Part shown: positions 35,333-46,527 of the stretch, in pieces
Position numbering within the stretch: position 1 is the stretch's first letter
Layout of the letters: each line of letters starts with the position of its first letter
Assembly (NCBI GenBank): GCA_910575545.1
Contig: CAJTFH010000003.1
Span: 117,442 to 181,441 of the forward strand
Direction of reading: 5' to 3'
Length of the DNA stretch: 64,000 nucleotides
From: Bacteroidales bacterium
Lineage (GTDB): Bacteria > Bacteroidota > Bacteroidia > Bacteroidales > Muribaculaceae
Notes under the pieces: model-generated
The model's input: only the letters and a program-made list of their open reading frames with translations
What the model was told of the DNA's origin: nothing
Database searches by the model: none
Program-made: the position numbers and the translations under genes

Positions 35333-37423
35333 ATGAAGACAATCATTGCAGAAAAGCCCTCCGTGGCACGTGAAATCGCCCGCATCGTGGGCGCGACAAA
35401 GAGAGAGGAAGGATATTTCGAGGGAGGCGGCTATGCCGTGACATGGGCATTCGGACACCTCGTCCAACTTGCCATGCCCGACGGCTACGGCGTGCGCGGC
35501 TTCGTCCGTGACAACCTCCCGATTATCCCCGACACCTTCACGCTCGTCCCCCGTCAGGTCAGGACGGAGAAGGGCTACAAGCCCGACAGCGGCGTGGTGT
35601 CGCAGATAAAAATCATTACCCGGCTTTTCAATGGGAGCGAACAAATCATTGTGGCAACCGATGCCGGGCGTGAGGGTGAGCTAATCTTCCGCTATCTCTA
35701 CCACTACACGGGATGCAAAACCCCGTTTGTGCGCCTGTGGATCAGCTCGCTCACCGACAAGGCTATCCGTGAGGGGTTGCGCAACCTCGAAGACGGCGGC
35801 AAGTATGACAACCTATACCTCGCCGCCAAAGCGCGGAGCGAATCCGACTGGCTCGTGGGCATCAACGGCACGCAGGCACTTTCTATCGCCGCCGGACACG
35901 GCACGTACTCGGTCGGACGGGTGCAGACCCCCACATTGGCGATGGTGTGTGAACGCTACTGGGAGAACCGCCGTTTCACGCCCGAAGCCTTCTGGCAGCT
36001 CCATATCGCAACGGACGGTTGCGATGGTGAGGTCGTGAAACTCTCTTCCTCCGAGAAATGGAAGGAGAAAGAGCCGGCTATGGAGCTATATAATAAGGTA
36101 AGGGCGGCAGGCTACGCAACGGTAACGAAAGCCGAGCGCAAGGAGAAGACGGAGGAAACTCCGCTCCTGTACGACCTGACCACGCTCCAGAAAGAAGCCA
36201 ACGCCAAGCACGGCTTCACGGCGGAACAGACGCTTGAAATCGCGCAGAAACTCTACGAGAAGAAACTGATAACCTATCCGAGAACGGGTAGCCGTTACAT
36301 TCCCGAAGACGTGTTCGCCGAAATCCCCAAGCTGCTCGCCTTCATCGGCACGCAGCCCGAATGGAAAGACAAGGTGCGGGCGAAAGCCGTCCCGACACGC
36401 CGCAGCGTGGATGGCGGCAAGGTGACGGACCACCACGCCCTGCTCGTCACGGGCGAGAAACCGCTCTTCCTCTCCAAAGAGGACGGCACCATCTATCAGA
36501 TGATTGCCGGACGTATGGTCGAGGCATTCTCCGAAAAATGCGTCAAGGACGTGACCGCTGTCACGGCGGAATGTGCGGGAATGGAGTTCACCGTGAAAGG
36601 CAGCGTTGTCAAACAAGCCGGATGGCGTGCCGTATATGGCGAGGAAAACAAGGAGGAAACCACCATCCCCGGCTGGCAGGAAGGCGACACGCTGACGCTG
36701 AAAGGCTCTTCCATCACCGAAGGAAAGACCAAACCCAAGCCGCTGCACACCGAAGCCACCCTGCTGTCCGCTATGGAAACGGCGGGCAAGGAAATCGAGG
36801 ACGACGCGCTGCGTCAGGCAATGAAGGACTGCGGCATCGGCACTCCCGCCACACGCGCCTCCATCATCGAAACGCTCTTCAAGCGCGGTTACATGGAACG
36901 CTGCAAGAAATCGCTTGTCCCCACTGAAAAGGGTCTTGCCCTCAACTCCGTTGTCAAGACGATGCGCATCGCCGATGTAGCCATGACGGGCGAATGGGAG
37001 AAGGAGCTGGCACGCATCGAGCGCGGGGAACTGTCCGCCGACACCTTCCGCAAGAAGATAGAGGCGTACACACGGGAAATCACCTCCGAACTGCTCTCGT
37101 GCGACAAGCTCTTCGGCAGCCGTGACTCCGGCTGCGCGTGTCCCAAGTGCGGCACGGGCAGGATGCGGTTCTACGGCAAGGTGGTACGCTGCGACAACAC
37201 GGAGTGCGGACTGCCCGTGTTCCGGCTGAAAGCGGGACGCACCCTGTCCGACGACGAAATCAAAGACCTGCTCACCGACGGGCACACCAAGCTGCTCAAA
37301 GGCTTCAAGAGCAAACAGGGCAAGAGCTTCGATGCCGTGGTCGCCTTTGACGGGGAATATAACACGGCTTTTGTGTTCCCGGAGGCTAAAAAGGGCAAGA
37401 AATTTTCAGGACGGAAGAAATAA
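35333..37423 (+). CDS. topB: DNA topoisomerase III (Exc)
   Basis: Type IA topoisomerase, 696 residues. Toprim domain with Glu7 in AEKPSVARE and DAGREGE (110-116); catalytic Tyr315 in ITYPRTGSRY; a C-terminal four-Cys zinc ribbon (CPKCGTGRM and CDNTEC) and a short basic tail. In CTnDOT the same gene is exc, required for excision in vivo although its topoisomerase activity is reported not to be essential for that. It closes the excision operon; a promoter begins 4 bp after its stop codon. Confidence 0.95.
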   Translation: MKTIIAEKPSVAREIARIVGATKREEGYFEGGGYAVTWAFGHLVQLAMPDGYGVRGFVRDNLPIIPDTFTLVPRQVRTEKGYKPDSGVVSQIKIITRLFNGSEQIIVATDAGREGELIFRYLYHYTGCKTPFVRLWISSLTDKAIREGLRNLEDGGKYDNLYLAAKARSESDWLVGINGTQALSIAAGHGTYSVGRVQTPTLAMVCERYWENRRFTPEAFWQLHIATDGCDGEVVKLSSSEKWKEKEPAMELYNKVRAAGYATVTKAERKEKTEETPLLYDLTTLQKEANAKHGFTAEQTLEIAQKLYEKKLITYPRTGSRYIPEDVFAEIPKLLAFIGTQPEWKDKVRAKAVPTRRSVDGGKVTDHHALLVTGEKPLFLSKEDGTIYQMIAGRMVEAFSEKCVKDVTAVTAECAGMEFTVKGSVVKQAGWRAVYGEENKEETTIPGWQEGDTLTLKGSSITEGKTKPKPLHTEATLLSAMETAGKEIEDDALRQAMKDCGIGTPATRASIIETLFKRGYMERCKKSLVPTEKGLALNSVVKTMRIADVAMTGEWEKELARIERGELSADTFRKKIEAYTREITSELLSCDKLFGSRDSGCACPKCGTGRMRFYGKVVRCDNTECGLPVFRLKAGRTLSDDEIKDLLTDGHTKLLKGFKSKQGKSFDAVVAFDGEYNTAFVFPEAKKGKKFSGRKK

Positions 37424-37426
37424 TGC

Positions 37427-37434
37427 TAACTTTG
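37427..37434 (+). promoter_or_regulatory. -7 box of the RteR-like RNA
   Basis: TAACTTTG immediately downstream of topB. Twenty bases upstream is TTTT (37403-37406), one base from TTTG. Transcription would begin near 37440. Confidence 0.7.
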
Positions 37435-37439
37435 CCACT

Positions 37440-37530
37440 TGTTCAGAGTAATGAATTGTTCTTCGATACCGGATTACACTCATACTTTGGATTTAGTGGT
37501 GGCACTCGGAGGGATACCGAGTGCCTTTTT
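37440..37530 (+). ncRNA. rteR: RteR-like small RNA (about 90 nt)
   Basis: A promoter at 37427 and an intrinsic terminator define a short transcript. The terminator stem is GGCACTCGG (37501-37509) with CCGAGTGCC (37517-37525), a 7-nt loop and five T to 37530. CTnDOT encodes the 90-nt RNA RteR at the same place, just downstream of exc, where it lowers expression of the transfer operon. Length and position agree; sequence identity was not tested. The alternative is a leader attenuator for the DUF1896-methylase operon. Confidence 0.65.
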
Positions 37531-37586
37531 CTTCCTTTTTCCAACCGATTATCCCGTTAAATATCAATCCACTAAACTCCAAAGTA

Positions 37587-38039
37587 ATGAACAACAAGAA
37601 GAAAAACGAGGGTCAGACCGACTTTTCCTATTACGGTCTGTACCTGCTGGACTATCTCCGCACGAACAAGTTTGAACAGGCTTCCGATGCCGCCTTCATA
37701 CGGGAACGCGCCGACCGTGCCGCCGAAACGTATGAAAAGGCAAGGCTCGAAGGCTATCCCGCCGACGGTGCGCAGGAGCTGGCGATGGACACGCTGCTGC
37801 GCGGGCTGCGCTATTCCCGGTACGCCATGCTCCGCGAAGTCGTGGAAAACGAGTTTGCCGATGAAGTGCCGGAAGAGAAGTGCGAAGCCTTCATACAGAA
37901 ACTCCTGCCGCTTGTCGGCAACGTGTTTTCCGTCTATGACCTCTCGGACGACAATTTCGCCCTGTCTTCCGATTACGACCTGCTCTACACGGAGCTGACG
38001 GGGGCAACCGCCCTTTATATCGGGGAATATGGCGTTTAA
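37587..38039 (+). CDS. DUF1896 protein
   Basis: 150 residues, mostly helical and acidic, with the family pattern [17 protein letters not shown], then [15 protein letters not shown] and [13 protein letters not shown]. No catalytic motif. Its stop codon overlaps the methylase/helicase start by 11 bp, so the two are translated together and may work together. The frame is open to 37521, but that start falls in the terminator hairpin; ATG 37587 is chosen. Confidence 0.8.
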   Translation: MNNKKKNEGQTDFSYYGLYLLDYLRTNKFEQASDAAFIRERADRAAETYEKARLEGYPADGAQELAMDTLLRGLRYSRYAMLREVVENEFADEVPEEKCEAFIQKLLPLVGNVFSVYDLSDDNFALSSDYDLLYTELTGATALYIGEYGV

Positions 38040-41000
38040 CCGCAAACAGAAACTGCGGGACAACATCGAGGCGATACGGACGGCATTCATCCTTGACAGG
38101 GAAAACAGGACAGTGACAACCGAAGAGCGTGCCATACTTCAAAGGTACTGCGGTTTCGGCGGTCTGAAATGTATCCTCAACCCTGCAAAGGAACTGACGG
38201 ATGCCGTCCGCTGGGCGAAATCCGACCTCGAACTGTTCGCCCCGACGGTGGAGCTGCACAGGCTTATCCGTGAGAACAGCAAGGACGAAACGGAGTACAA
38301 GCGGTTTGTGGACTCGCTCAAAGCGTCCGTACTTACCGCTTTCTACACTCCCAAAGAGATAACCGACACCCTCGCGGACGTGCTGGCGGATTACAGTGTC
38401 CGCCCCGCCCGTATGCTCGAACCGTCGGCGGGTGTCGGCGTGTTCGTGGACTCCGTGCTGCGGCACAGCCCCAATGCGGATGTGATGGCTTTTGAGAAGG
38501 ATCTGCTCACGGGTACAATCCTGCGGCATCTCTATCCTGACCAAAAGATGCGTACCTGCGGTTTTGAGAAAATCGAAAAACCGTTCAACAATTATTTCGA
38601 CTTGGCGGTGTCCAACATTCCCTTCGGTGACATCGCCGTGTTTGACCCTGAATTTCAGCGGAGCGACTCATTCGGCAGACGCTCCGCCCAGAAAGCCATC
38701 CACAACTATTTTTTCCTCAAAGGGCTGGATGCCGTGCGTGACGGCGGCATCGTGGCGTTCATCACCTCGCAAGGGGTATTGAACAGCACCAAGACCTCCG
38801 TGCGTAACGAGCTGTTCAGTCAGGCTGATCTGGTATCCGCGATACGCCTGCCCAACAACCTGTTCACGGACAACGCGGGGACAGAGGTGGGCAGCGACCT
38901 GATTGTCCTGCAAAAGAACCTGAACAAAAAGGAAATGTCGCAGGACGAGCGGCTGATGACCGTGATACAGACGGACACGAAAACCGGCCTGACAGACAAC
39001 GCCTATTTCATCCACCACCCGGAACGCATCGTGCATACGACGGCGAAACTTGACACCGACCCCTACGGGAAGCCCGCTATGGTTTATCTGCATGAGGGCA
39101 AGACCGCAGGTATAGCCGGGGACTTGCGCCGTATGCTCGACGAGGATTTCCATTACAGGCTCGCCATGCGTCTGTATTCGGGAACAATCCGGCAGTCGGG
39201 AACGGAAGAAAAAGTTATTGTTCAAAAGGAGGCGGAGCGTCCTGCTGTAACACAGAAAACGGTATTTTCACAAACAGTTGAAACTCCGACGGAGAAACCG
39301 CAACCCACAGAGGAAAAGCCGGAGATAGAGCCACGTCCGAAATATTCTGATGGGGTGCAGCTATCATTGCTCGATCTTTGGGGTATGACGGAAGAAGTCA
39401 GCCAATCGAAAACCGCCAAGAAGAAAAAGACGGCAAAGAAAGAAAGCCCTACAAGGCGCATTTCGCCTAAGCCGCAGGTGCAGGCAACACCGAAAGTCAC
39501 TGCTATACCGACTGCTTCCACACCTAAGACTGTAACGGAGAACAAGGAGGTGAAAGTGGACAATGCCGCAAAGCCTGCCGACCCGGACGACATCTATGCC
39601 ACGCTGGACTGGGATACCAATCCTCCCATCAACGGCTTCTATGAGATGATGATGGGTTTGACACCGGAACGCAGGAAGGAACTTCGGGAGCTGGCGAGGC
39701 AGCATAACGAGAAACAAGTGGCGGCGGAAAAGACGGAAGTGAAAGCCGTGTCGGAAGCTCACCGTGAGCAAACACGGCAAGAAGAAGCACAGCCGGAGGC
39801 AGTCGCCGCACCTGCCGTTACAGATACCCCATCGGAAGCAGTGGCGACTTCCCTTTTCCCCGACATCGAAGCGGAGAAGCCGAAGGAGGAAGTCGTGGAC
39901 CTATCGCCCCGTGCCTACCACCGCACACCGGAGATGCACCTGCGCGAAGGGTCGCTGGTGGCTGACTGGGGACGTCATAACATCGGCTACCTGAAGGACA
40001 TCACCCCATACGGGGCGACATTCCAGCCGCTCGACCTGAAAGGCTACCAGAAGGAAAAGGCTTTGCTGTATGTGTCGCTGCGTGACGCCTACGAGCGTCT
40101 GTACCGTTATGAATCGAACAGGCACGAGGCGAATGTTCCGTGGCGAGAGCATCTGAACACCTGTTACGATGAATTTGTCATGCGTTACGGCAACCTCAAC
40201 GCCAAGCAGAACGTAAAGTTGGTGATGATGGACGCAGGCGGTCGTGACATCCTTTCGCTGGAACGGGCGGAGAACGGGAAGTTCGTCAAGGCGGACATCT
40301 TCGAACGTCCCGTTTCCTTCGCGGTGGAGAGCCATACCAACGTAGGTTCTCCCGAAGAGGCACTTTCCGCGTCGCTCAACAAGTTCGGCACGGTCAATCT
40401 CGACTATATGCGGGAGATAACCGACAGTACGGCGGAGGAATTGCTCACAGCCCTGCAAGGGCGCATCTATTACAATCCGCTCGTGACCGGTTACGAAATC
40501 AAAGACCGCTTCATCGCCGGGAACGTGATAGAGAAGGCGGAGCGCATAGAGGCATGGATGGGCGACAATCCCGAAAATGAGCGTATGCCGGAAATAAAAC
40601 AGGCGTTGGAGGCTCTGAAAGATGCCGAACCGCCGCGCATCGCCTTCGAGGATCTGGACTTCAATTTCGGGGAACGATGGATTCCTACGGGTGTCTATGC
40701 CGCCTACATGAGCCGGTTGTTCGATACGGAGGTGAAAATCGCCTACTCCGCCAGCATGGACGAGTTTTCGGTGGCGTGCGGATACCGCACCATGAAAATC
40801 ACGGACGAGTTTCTGGTGAAGGGGTATTACCGGAACTATGACGGTATGCACCTTCTGAAACACGCCCTGCACAACACCTGCCCCGACATGATGAAGTCCA
40901 TCGGCAAGGATGAGCATGGCAATGACATCAAGGTGCGCGACAGCGAGGGCATACAGCTCGCCAACGCCAAGATTGACGAGATACGAAACGGCTTCTCCGA

Positions 41001-43878
41001 ATGGCTGGAAGAGCAGTCGCCGCAGTTCAAGGAACGGCTGACGACGATGTATAACCGCAAGTTCAACTGTTTCGTGCGCCCGAAATATGACGGCTCGCAC
41101 CAGACTTTTCCCGACCTCAACTTGAAGGGGCTGGCAAGCCGGGGCATCAAGAGCGTCTATCCCTCGCAGATGGATTGCGTCTGGATGCTGAAACAGAACG
41201 GCGGCGGAATTTGCGACCATGAGGTGGGAACCGGAAAGACGCTGATAATGTGCATCGCCGCGCATGAAATGAAGCGTCTTAACTTGGCACACAAGCCGAT
41301 GATTATCGGGTTGAAAGCCAACGTCGCGGAGATTGCAGCCACCTATCAGGCGGCATATCCCAACGCACGTATTCTGTACGCTTCGGAGAAGGATTTTTCG
41401 ACTGCCAACCGTGTGCGTTTCTTCAACAACATCAAAAACAACGATTACGATTGTGTCATCATGTCGCACGACCAGTTCGGAAAGATACCGCAGTCGCCGG
41501 AGTTGCAACAGCGCATCCTGCAAGCGGAGCTTGACACGGTGGAGGAAAACCTCGAAGTGCTGCGGCAGCAGGGAAAGAACGTGTCGCGGGCGATGCTGAA
41601 AGGGCTGGAGAAGCGCAAGCACAACCTTGAAGCGAAGCTGGAGAAGGTGGAACACGCCATAAAGTCACGCACGGATGACGTGGTGGATTTCAAGCAGATG
41701 GGCATCGACCACATCTTCATAGATGAGAGCCACCAGTTCAAAAATCTGACTTTCAACACGCGCCACGACCGTGTGGCGGGATTGGGGAACAGCGAGGGTA
41801 GCCAAAAGGCACTCAATATGCTTTTCGCCATACGCACTATACAAGAACGTACAGGCAAGGACTTGGGAGCAACTTTTCTTTCCGGCACGACCATCAGCAA
41901 CTCGCTGACGGAACTGTACCTGCTGTTCAAGTACCTGCGCCCGAAGGAGCTGGAACGGCAGGACATCCGCTGTTTCGATGCGTGGGCGGCGATATTCGCC
42001 AAAAAGACGACGGATTTTGAATTTAACGTGACGAATAACGTGGTGCAGAAGGAGCGTTTCCGCTACTTCATCAAAGTGCCGGAGCTTGCCGCTTTCTATA
42101 ATGAAATCACGGACTACCGCACGGCAGAGGACGTGGGCGTGGACCGTCCCAACAAGAACGAGATACTGCACCACATACCGCCCACACCCGACCAAGAGTA
42201 TTTCATCAAGCAACTGATGGAATTTGCCAAGACGGGCGACGCCACTCTGCTGGGCAGGCTGCCGCTTTCGGAAACGGAGGAAAAGGCGAAGATGCTCATC
42301 GCTACCGACTATGCCCGGAAGATGGCTCTCGACATGCGCATGATAGACCCGCATTATGAAGACCACCCCGACAACAAGGCGAGCCACTGCGCCAAGATGA
42401 TCGCGGAGTATTACCAAAAATACGATGCGCAGAAAGGCACGCAGTTCGTTTTCTCGGACTTGGGGACATACCAGTCGGGGGACGGTTGGAACGTCTATTC
42501 GGAAATCAAACGCAAACTGACGGAGGATTACGGCATACCGCCAAGCGAGGTGCGCTTCATTCAAGAATGCAAGACTGACAAGGCACGAAAGGCGGTGATA
42601 GATGCCATGAACGCTGGGACGGTGCGCGTGTTGTTCGGCTCAACCTCTATGCTCGGAACGGGCGTGAACGCACAGAAAAGATGTGTGGCAATTCATCATT
42701 TGGACACGCCGTGGCGACCGTCGGACCTGCAACAGCGTGACGGACGGGGTGTTAGAGCCGGGAATGAGATAGCCAAGCATTTTGCCGGGAACAACGTGGA
42801 TGTAATCATCTATGCGGTGGAGAAGTCGCTGGACAGCTACAAGTTCAACCTCCTGCACTGCAAGCAGACTTTCATCAGCCAGCTCAAAAGCGGGGCGATG
42901 GGTGCGCGTACCATCGACGAGGGTGCTATGGACGAGAAATCGGGCATGAACTTCTCGGAGTATATGGCATTGCTCTCCGGCAACACCGACCTGTTGGACA
43001 AGGCTAAACTTGAAAAGCGCATCGCCTCGCTCGAAGGGGAACGCAAGTCGTTCAACAAAGGCAGGCGTGATTCGGAGTTCAAGCTGGAGTCGAAGACGGG
43101 TGAGCTGCGCAACAACACGGCTTTCATTGATGCCATGACGGAGGACTGGAACCGCTTCCTATCAGTGGTGCAGACCGACAAGGAGGGCAACCGCCTTAAT
43201 ATGATAAAGGTGGACGGAGTGGACTCCACAGACGAGAAGGTCATCGGAAAGCGTTTGCAGGAGATAGCCAAGAACACCACGACGGGCGGGCTTTACACAC
43301 AGGTCGGAGAGCTTTACGGTTTCCCGATAAAGGTAGTGAGTGAGAGGATACTCAAAGAGGGCTTGGAGTTCACCGACAACCGTTTTGTAGTTGAAGGAAA
43401 CTACAAGTACACCTACAACAACGGGCATCTGGCGATGGCTGACCCGTTGGCCGCCGCCCGCAACTTCCTGAACGCAATTGAGAGGATACCCCCCATCATC
43501 GACCAGTACAAGGCGAAGAATGAGGTGCTGGAACGTGAGATACCGCAGTTACAGGAGATAACGGGCAAGGTGTGGAAGAAGGAGGTCGAGCTGAAACAGT
43601 TGAAGTCCGAACTTGCCGCCCTCGACCGCAAGATACAACTGGAACTTGCGCCCACGCCCGAAATCGCCGACAAGGAGAACGAAGGGCAGCAGGTCAAGCC
43701 GGAAACGGAAGTCGTGCGGAACAGGCCGACGCAATATCACGGAGATACACCGCCACAGATACGCAGTCCGGCAAATGAACAAAGTTCCACGGGCAATTTC
43801 ATTGACAACCATATCGTAATCGGTCGTCCGGGGCTGTATGTCAAGGATGAAAACCGTCCGAAAGGATTGAAAATATGA
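38029..43878 (+). CDS. Giant N6-adenine methylase / SNF2-like helicase fusion
   Basis: 1,949 residues. The N-terminal third is a class I methyltransferase with SAM motif [10 protein letters not shown] (about 129-138) and a catalytic NIPFGD (196-201) in place of NPPF/Y. A Lys/Pro-rich linker (about 395-520) and a long uncharacterised region follow. The helicase has Walker A VGTGKT (1066-1071), a DESH box (1232-1235), SGTTISNS as motif III and a C-terminal lobe ending [12 protein letters not shown]. The C-terminal 400 residues include coiled coils. No nuclease motif was seen. Proteins of this type recur in Bacteroidales conjugative elements; protection of transferring DNA from restriction, or remodelling during transfer, is inference. 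Confidence 0.85.
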   Translation: MAFNRKQKLRDNIEAIRTAFILDRENRTVTTEERAILQRYCGFGGLKCILNPAKELTDAVRWAKSDLELFAPTVELHRLIRENSKDETEYKRFVDSLKASVLTAFYTPKEITDTLADVLADYSVRPARMLEPSAGVGVFVDSVLRHSPNADVMAFEKDLLTGTILRHLYPDQKMRTCGFEKIEKPFNNYFDLAVSNIPFGDIAVFDPEFQRSDSFGRRSAQKAIHNYFFLKGLDAVRDGGIVAFITSQGVLNSTKTSVRNELFSQADLVSAIRLPNNLFTDNAGTEVGSDLIVLQKNLNKKEMSQDERLMTVIQTDTKTGLTDNAYFIHHPERIVHTTAKLDTDPYGKPAMVYLHEGKTAGIAGDLRRMLDEDFHYRLAMRLYSGTIRQSGTEEKVIVQKEAERPAVTQKTVFSQTVETPTEKPQPTEEKPEIEPRPKYSDGVQLSLLDLWGMTEEVSQSKTAKKKKTAKKESPTRRISPKPQVQATPKVTAIPTASTPKTVTENKEVKVDNAAKPADPDDIYATLDWDTNPPINGFYEMMMGLTPERRKELRELARQHNEKQVAAEKTEVKAVSEAHREQTRQEEAQPEAVAAPAVTDTPSEAVATSLFPDIEAEKPKEEVVDLSPRAYHRTPEMHLREGSLVADWGRHNIGYLKDITPYGATFQPLDLKGYQKEKALLYVSLRDAYERLYRYESNRHEANVPWREHLNTCYDEFVMRYGNLNAKQNVKLVMMDAGGRDILSLERAENGKFVKADIFERPVSFAVESHTNVGSPEEALSASLNKFGTVNLDYMREITDSTAEELLTALQGRIYYNPLVTGYEIKDRFIAGNVIEKAERIEAWMGDNPENERMPEIKQALEALKDAEPPRIAFEDLDFNFGERWIPTGVYAAYMSRLFDTEVKIAYSASMDEFSVACGYRTMKITDEFLVKGYYRNYDGMHLLKHALHNTCPDMMKSIGKDEHGNDIKVRDSEGIQLANAKIDEIRNGFSEWLEEQSPQFKERLTTMYNRKFNCFVRPKYDGSHQTFPDLNLKGLASRGIKSVYPSQMDCVWMLKQNGGGICDHEVGTGKTLIMCIAAHEMKRLNLAHKPMIIGLKANVAEIAATYQAAYPNARILYASEKDFSTANRVRFFNNIKNNDYDCVIMSHDQFGKIPQSPELQQRILQAELDTVEENLEVLRQQGKNVSRAMLKGLEKRKHNLEAKLEKVEHAIKSRTDDVVDFKQMGIDHIFIDESHQFKNLTFNTRHDRVAGLGNSEGSQKALNMLFAIRTIQERTGKDLGATFLSGTTISNSLTELYLLFKYLRPKELERQDIRCFDAWAAIFAKKTTDFEFNVTNNVVQKERFRYFIKVPELAAFYNEITDYRTAEDVGVDRPNKNEILHHIPPTPDQEYFIKQLMEFAKTGDATLLGRLPLSETEEKAKMLIATDYARKMALDMRMIDPHYEDHPDNKASHCAKMIAEYYQKYDAQKGTQFVFSDLGTYQSGDGWNVYSEIKRKLTEDYGIPPSEVRFIQECKTDKARKAVIDAMNAGTVRVLFGSTSMLGTGVNAQKRCVAIHHLDTPWRPSDLQQRDGRGVRAGNEIAKHFAGNNVDVIIYAVEKSLDSYKFNLLHCKQTFISQLKSGAMGARTIDEGAMDEKSGMNFSEYMALLSGNTDLLDKAKLEKRIASLEGERKSFNKGRRDSEFKLESKTGELRNNTAFIDAMTEDWNRFLSVVQTDKEGNRLNMIKVDGVDSTDEKVIGKRLQEIAKNTTTGGLYTQVGELYGFPIKVVSERILKEGLEFTDNRFVVEGNYKYTYNNGHLAMADPLAAARNFLNAIERIPPIIDQYKAKNEVLEREIPQLQEITGKVWKKEVELKQLKSELAALDRKIQLELAPTPEIADKENEGQQVKPETEVVRNRPTQYHGDTPPQIRSPANEQSSTGNFIDNHIVIGRPGLYVKDENRPKGLKI

Positions 43879-43885
43879 CAATGAC

Positions 43886-43927
43886 AGCAAGAGGAAGAAT
43901 CATTTGAATTGTATCCTCTTGCTTTTT
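43886..43927 (+). terminator. Terminator of the methylase operon
   Basis: AGCAAGAGGA (43886-43895) pairs with TCCTCTTGCT (43914-43923), loop 18 nt, then a T-run to 43927. It begins 8 bp after the methylase/helicase stop codon. Confidence 0.85.
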
Positions 43928-44126
43928 ATACAATAATCCATAAACGTCCGTATTATAATGGACACAGATAACCCTTTTGTTTATAAATGGAAAATCCACT
44001 CAAAGTAGCCCCCTTAATTCAGAGCAATTTGACCCCTGTTAAATTTTTCCATTCTTCCATCCTGTTCATTCTTGTTTTCTTCGTATTCTTCCTGTCAGTT
44101 ATGCCGGGTTCTACATTAAATTTCGT

Positions 44127-44879
44127 TTATAAATATAACGATTCTTTTTTACTTTTACATTTGCGTAGCGACTCTCCGAAGAGCTCTATACGTATAGCCT
44201 GATGTACAATTCTGTCCAGAACGGCATCGGCAATCGTCTTTTCTCCAATAACGTCATACCAATCCCTTACCGGGACCTGTGATGTTATGACGGTGGATTT
44301 TTTACCATGCCTGTCCTCTATGATATCCATCAGGTTCATCCGCCCTTGGGAATCGAAGGGTTGTATGCCAAAATCATCCAGTATAAGCATATCCAACCTC
44401 TCGATTTTCTTGAGTTCTTGCAGGATTGTACCTTTTGCCTTGGCAACCTTAAGCATCCCCATAAGTCTGGATGTGTTGGCGTATAGTACTTTATATCCTT
44501 TCTGGCAAGCCTGGAAGCCAAAAGCGGTTGCCAGATAACTTTTTCCTGTTCCGGCACTTCCGGTAATAAACATGTCTTTGCGTTCCCTGACAAACGTAAG
44601 GTCAGCCAAACGCTGGGTAAGATTCTTGTCCAGCCCCCTTTCCACTGAGAAGTCTATTTCTTCAATGGTGGCCTTGTATCTGAAGGAGGCCTGACGGATA
44701 GCTCTCTCTACCGCGCGGTTTCTGCGGTCATCCCATTCACTTGAGACCAGCCATGAGACGAACTGGTCGGTAGTCATGCTCTCTGTCCGATGTGTTTCCA
44801 AACTTGTTTTAAAGGCATAATACATACCTTTAAGATTCATTCCTAACATCTTTTCCAATGTGTCCTGATTCATTTCCAT
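44127..44879 (-). CDS. istB: IstB-like ATPase of IS21 family
   Basis: AAA+ helper ATPase that selects target DNA and activates the IstA transposase; 250 residues from ATG 44879 (another ATG lies two codons on). Walker A GSAGTGKS (about residues 107-114), Walker B LDMLILDDFG, sensor STVITSQVP. The frame is open to 45056 but would overlap istA deeply; the chosen start leaves 16 bp between the genes. Confidence 0.95.
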   Translation of the reverse strand: MEMNQDTLEKMLGMNLKGMYYAFKTSLETHRTESMTTDQFVSWLVSSEWDDRRNRAVERAIRQASFRYKATIEEIDFSVERGLDKNLTQRLADLTFVRERKDMFITGSAGTGKSYLATAFGFQACQKGYKVLYANTSRLMGMLKVAKAKGTILQELKKIERLDMLILDDFGIQPFDSQGRMNLMDIIEDRHGKKSTVITSQVPVRDWYDVIGEKTIADAVLDRIVHQAIRIELFGESLRKCKSKKESLYL

Positions 44880-44895
44880 ATTGTATCTGGTTGGT

Positions 44896-46452
44896 TTATT
44901 GATAATATTCTTTTCCTCTGATATTCTCATGGGAAGGCATCTCCGTTTCTTGCCCGGCACTGTCTTCCAACGGGAACTCATCCTGCCGGTTGTTAAGGAT
45001 GCGCTCGATGATGGGATAATTGTACAGACCGTAACTTGTAGCCCAACGGCAGGCATTGGTCAATCGGGTGTTGCCGACCCTGCGTGCGAAGCTAAGAATG
45101 CCCTGACACGATTTATAGGCTTGCTCCGGATGCTTTTTCTCTTCCATAACCTGACGGATATATGCCTCCACATCCGGATGAATAGCCGCCGCTTCACGTA
45201 TAAATTTATCCGGGTTCCATTCCGTGATATAGCGATGGTGTGAAGCCAGGTGCTCTTCCAGGGTCGTGTACCGGCAACGGGCCCTGTTGCGGGTATGGGA
45301 AGCAATCAGCTCGTAGCCGTAATAGATGCATACCTCGCGTGAGGTATATAACAAGATGACCTTCTTGCCTATATAGCCGCAAGGCACACTGTAGTAATGG
45401 GCGTCTTCCCCCAGGCGGACATGACCGTTTTTCATCACGGTAGCCCTGTAACGCTGTTTGAGTTCAAAACGGATGGGATTGAGCTTGCGTAAAGAATCAC
45501 GTTCTATCTCCTCGAACTGTTCCCGTCGACTGTATTTACGGTCTGTCAGCGGAGTGTTGTTGTGGAGTTCCAAGGCGACACGGATAGCCGCGTTCAGTGA
45601 ATCAAGGTCATAAAACTCGCGTTCCTGTATCTTTGGATAGATACTGCGATAGATCAGTTTAACGGCACCCTCGACCAGTGCCTTGTCACGTGGCTTGTAA
45701 GCCCTGGCGGGAATTACGGTACAGCCGTAATGTTCGGCAAAGGCTGCAAAGTCCTCATTCAGGATGGCCTCGTATTTACTGCTCTTAGTAACGGCGGACT
45801 TGAGATTGTCCGGGATGATGGCGGAGGGAGCCCCCTGGTAGTATAACAAGGCGTTTTCCGAAGCACGGATCAAGTCCTCCTTTTTCTGGCTCATGACCGC
45901 TTCCACATAGGTTAACTGGCTGCAGGGAAGGATCGCGACAAAAACCTCCACCGGGATGATTTCGCCCGTCTCAAGGTCGATGATGGAGAGTTTGTCACCG
46001 GCGAAGTCTATGAACACTTTATCACCGGCCTTGTGTTCAAGATGCATGATGGGACGGCTGCAGGCTATATGCTGCTGAATCAGAATATAGAAGCGGGTGC
46101 GTCCGTAACCATCCGGATGGGAAGAGAGGTACTCACGATGTAAAGCCTCACGGGTAACACCTTTCTTCTGAAGCCGCTTGCAATATTCGGGCAACAACGA
46201 CTTTAGTTCTTCCATCCGTTCGCTTTCTGTCTTTACTCTGGTCTTTTCGTGGAATAACTCCGAGAGTTCCTGGTCCGATAGAGACAGTACTCCTTCATAA
46301 TCCAAACCGCTGCGCTGAAATACCTGTAAGTATTTCTTGACCGTATTGCGCGAAACGGTTAACATACTGCTGATACTTTTGGTCCCATAACCCTGAGAGT
46401 AACAGCGTAACACTTGACGAATCTTTTCCATTCCTAATTGTCTATTGGGCAT
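44896..46452 (-). CDS. istA: IstA-like DDE transposase of IS21 family
   Basis: 518 residues. N-terminal HTH (YGTKSISSMLTVSRNTVKKYL), an RNase H-fold core with Asp in VFIDFAGDK, Asp in IIPDNLKSAV and Glu in KALVEGAVK, and a C-terminal beta-barrel region (RLGEDAHYYSVPCGYIG). Complete. Confidence 0.95.
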   Translation of the reverse strand: MPNRQLGMEKIRQVLRCYSQGYGTKSISSMLTVSRNTVKKYLQVFQRSGLDYEGVLSLSDQELSELFHEKTRVKTESERMEELKSLLPEYCKRLQKKGVTREALHREYLSSHPDGYGRTRFYILIQQHIACSRPIMHLEHKAGDKVFIDFAGDKLSIIDLETGEIIPVEVFVAILPCSQLTYVEAVMSQKKEDLIRASENALLYYQGAPSAIIPDNLKSAVTKSSKYEAILNEDFAAFAEHYGCTVIPARAYKPRDKALVEGAVKLIYRSIYPKIQEREFYDLDSLNAAIRVALELHNNTPLTDRKYSRREQFEEIERDSLRKLNPIRFELKQRYRATVMKNGHVRLGEDAHYYSVPCGYIGKKVILLYTSREVCIYYGYELIASHTRNRARCRYTTLEEHLASHHRYITEWNPDKFIREAAAIHPDVEAYIRQVMEEKKHPEQAYKSCQGILSFARRVGNTRLTNACRWATSYGLYNYPIIERILNNRQDEFPLEDSAGQETEMPSHENIRGKEYYQ

Positions 46453-46527
46453 AACTGACTTTTATTCGTTTTTAACAAACAAAATAGAATTATAGATCGA
46501 GTAAACAAGAATGAAACTCACTTTTTA

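Noticed and set aside
36086..37285. 399-codon open frame antisense to topB
   Set aside because: Shadow of a GC-rich gene; the sense strand has a complete topoisomerase III with all motifs and the antisense frame shows no recognisable domain.
37439..37675. Possible leader peptide or gene of about 78 codons after topB
   Set aside because: It runs through the terminator hairpin and into the DUF1896 gene in another frame; the RteR-like RNA explains the region better.
39901..41655. 584-codon open frame antisense to the methylase/helicase
   Set aside because: Same reason: a by-product of codon bias in the sense gene, with no promoter and no known motif.
38029..43878. A BREX, DISARM or type I/III restriction system
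   Set aside because: Methylase and helicase occur in one protein, but no nuclease, specificity subunit, PglZ or phospholipase-D partner is encoded nearby.
43945..43970. GTCC-N10-GGAC inverted repeat upstream of the IS
   Set aside because: The arms are only four bases long; expected by chance in sequence of this size.
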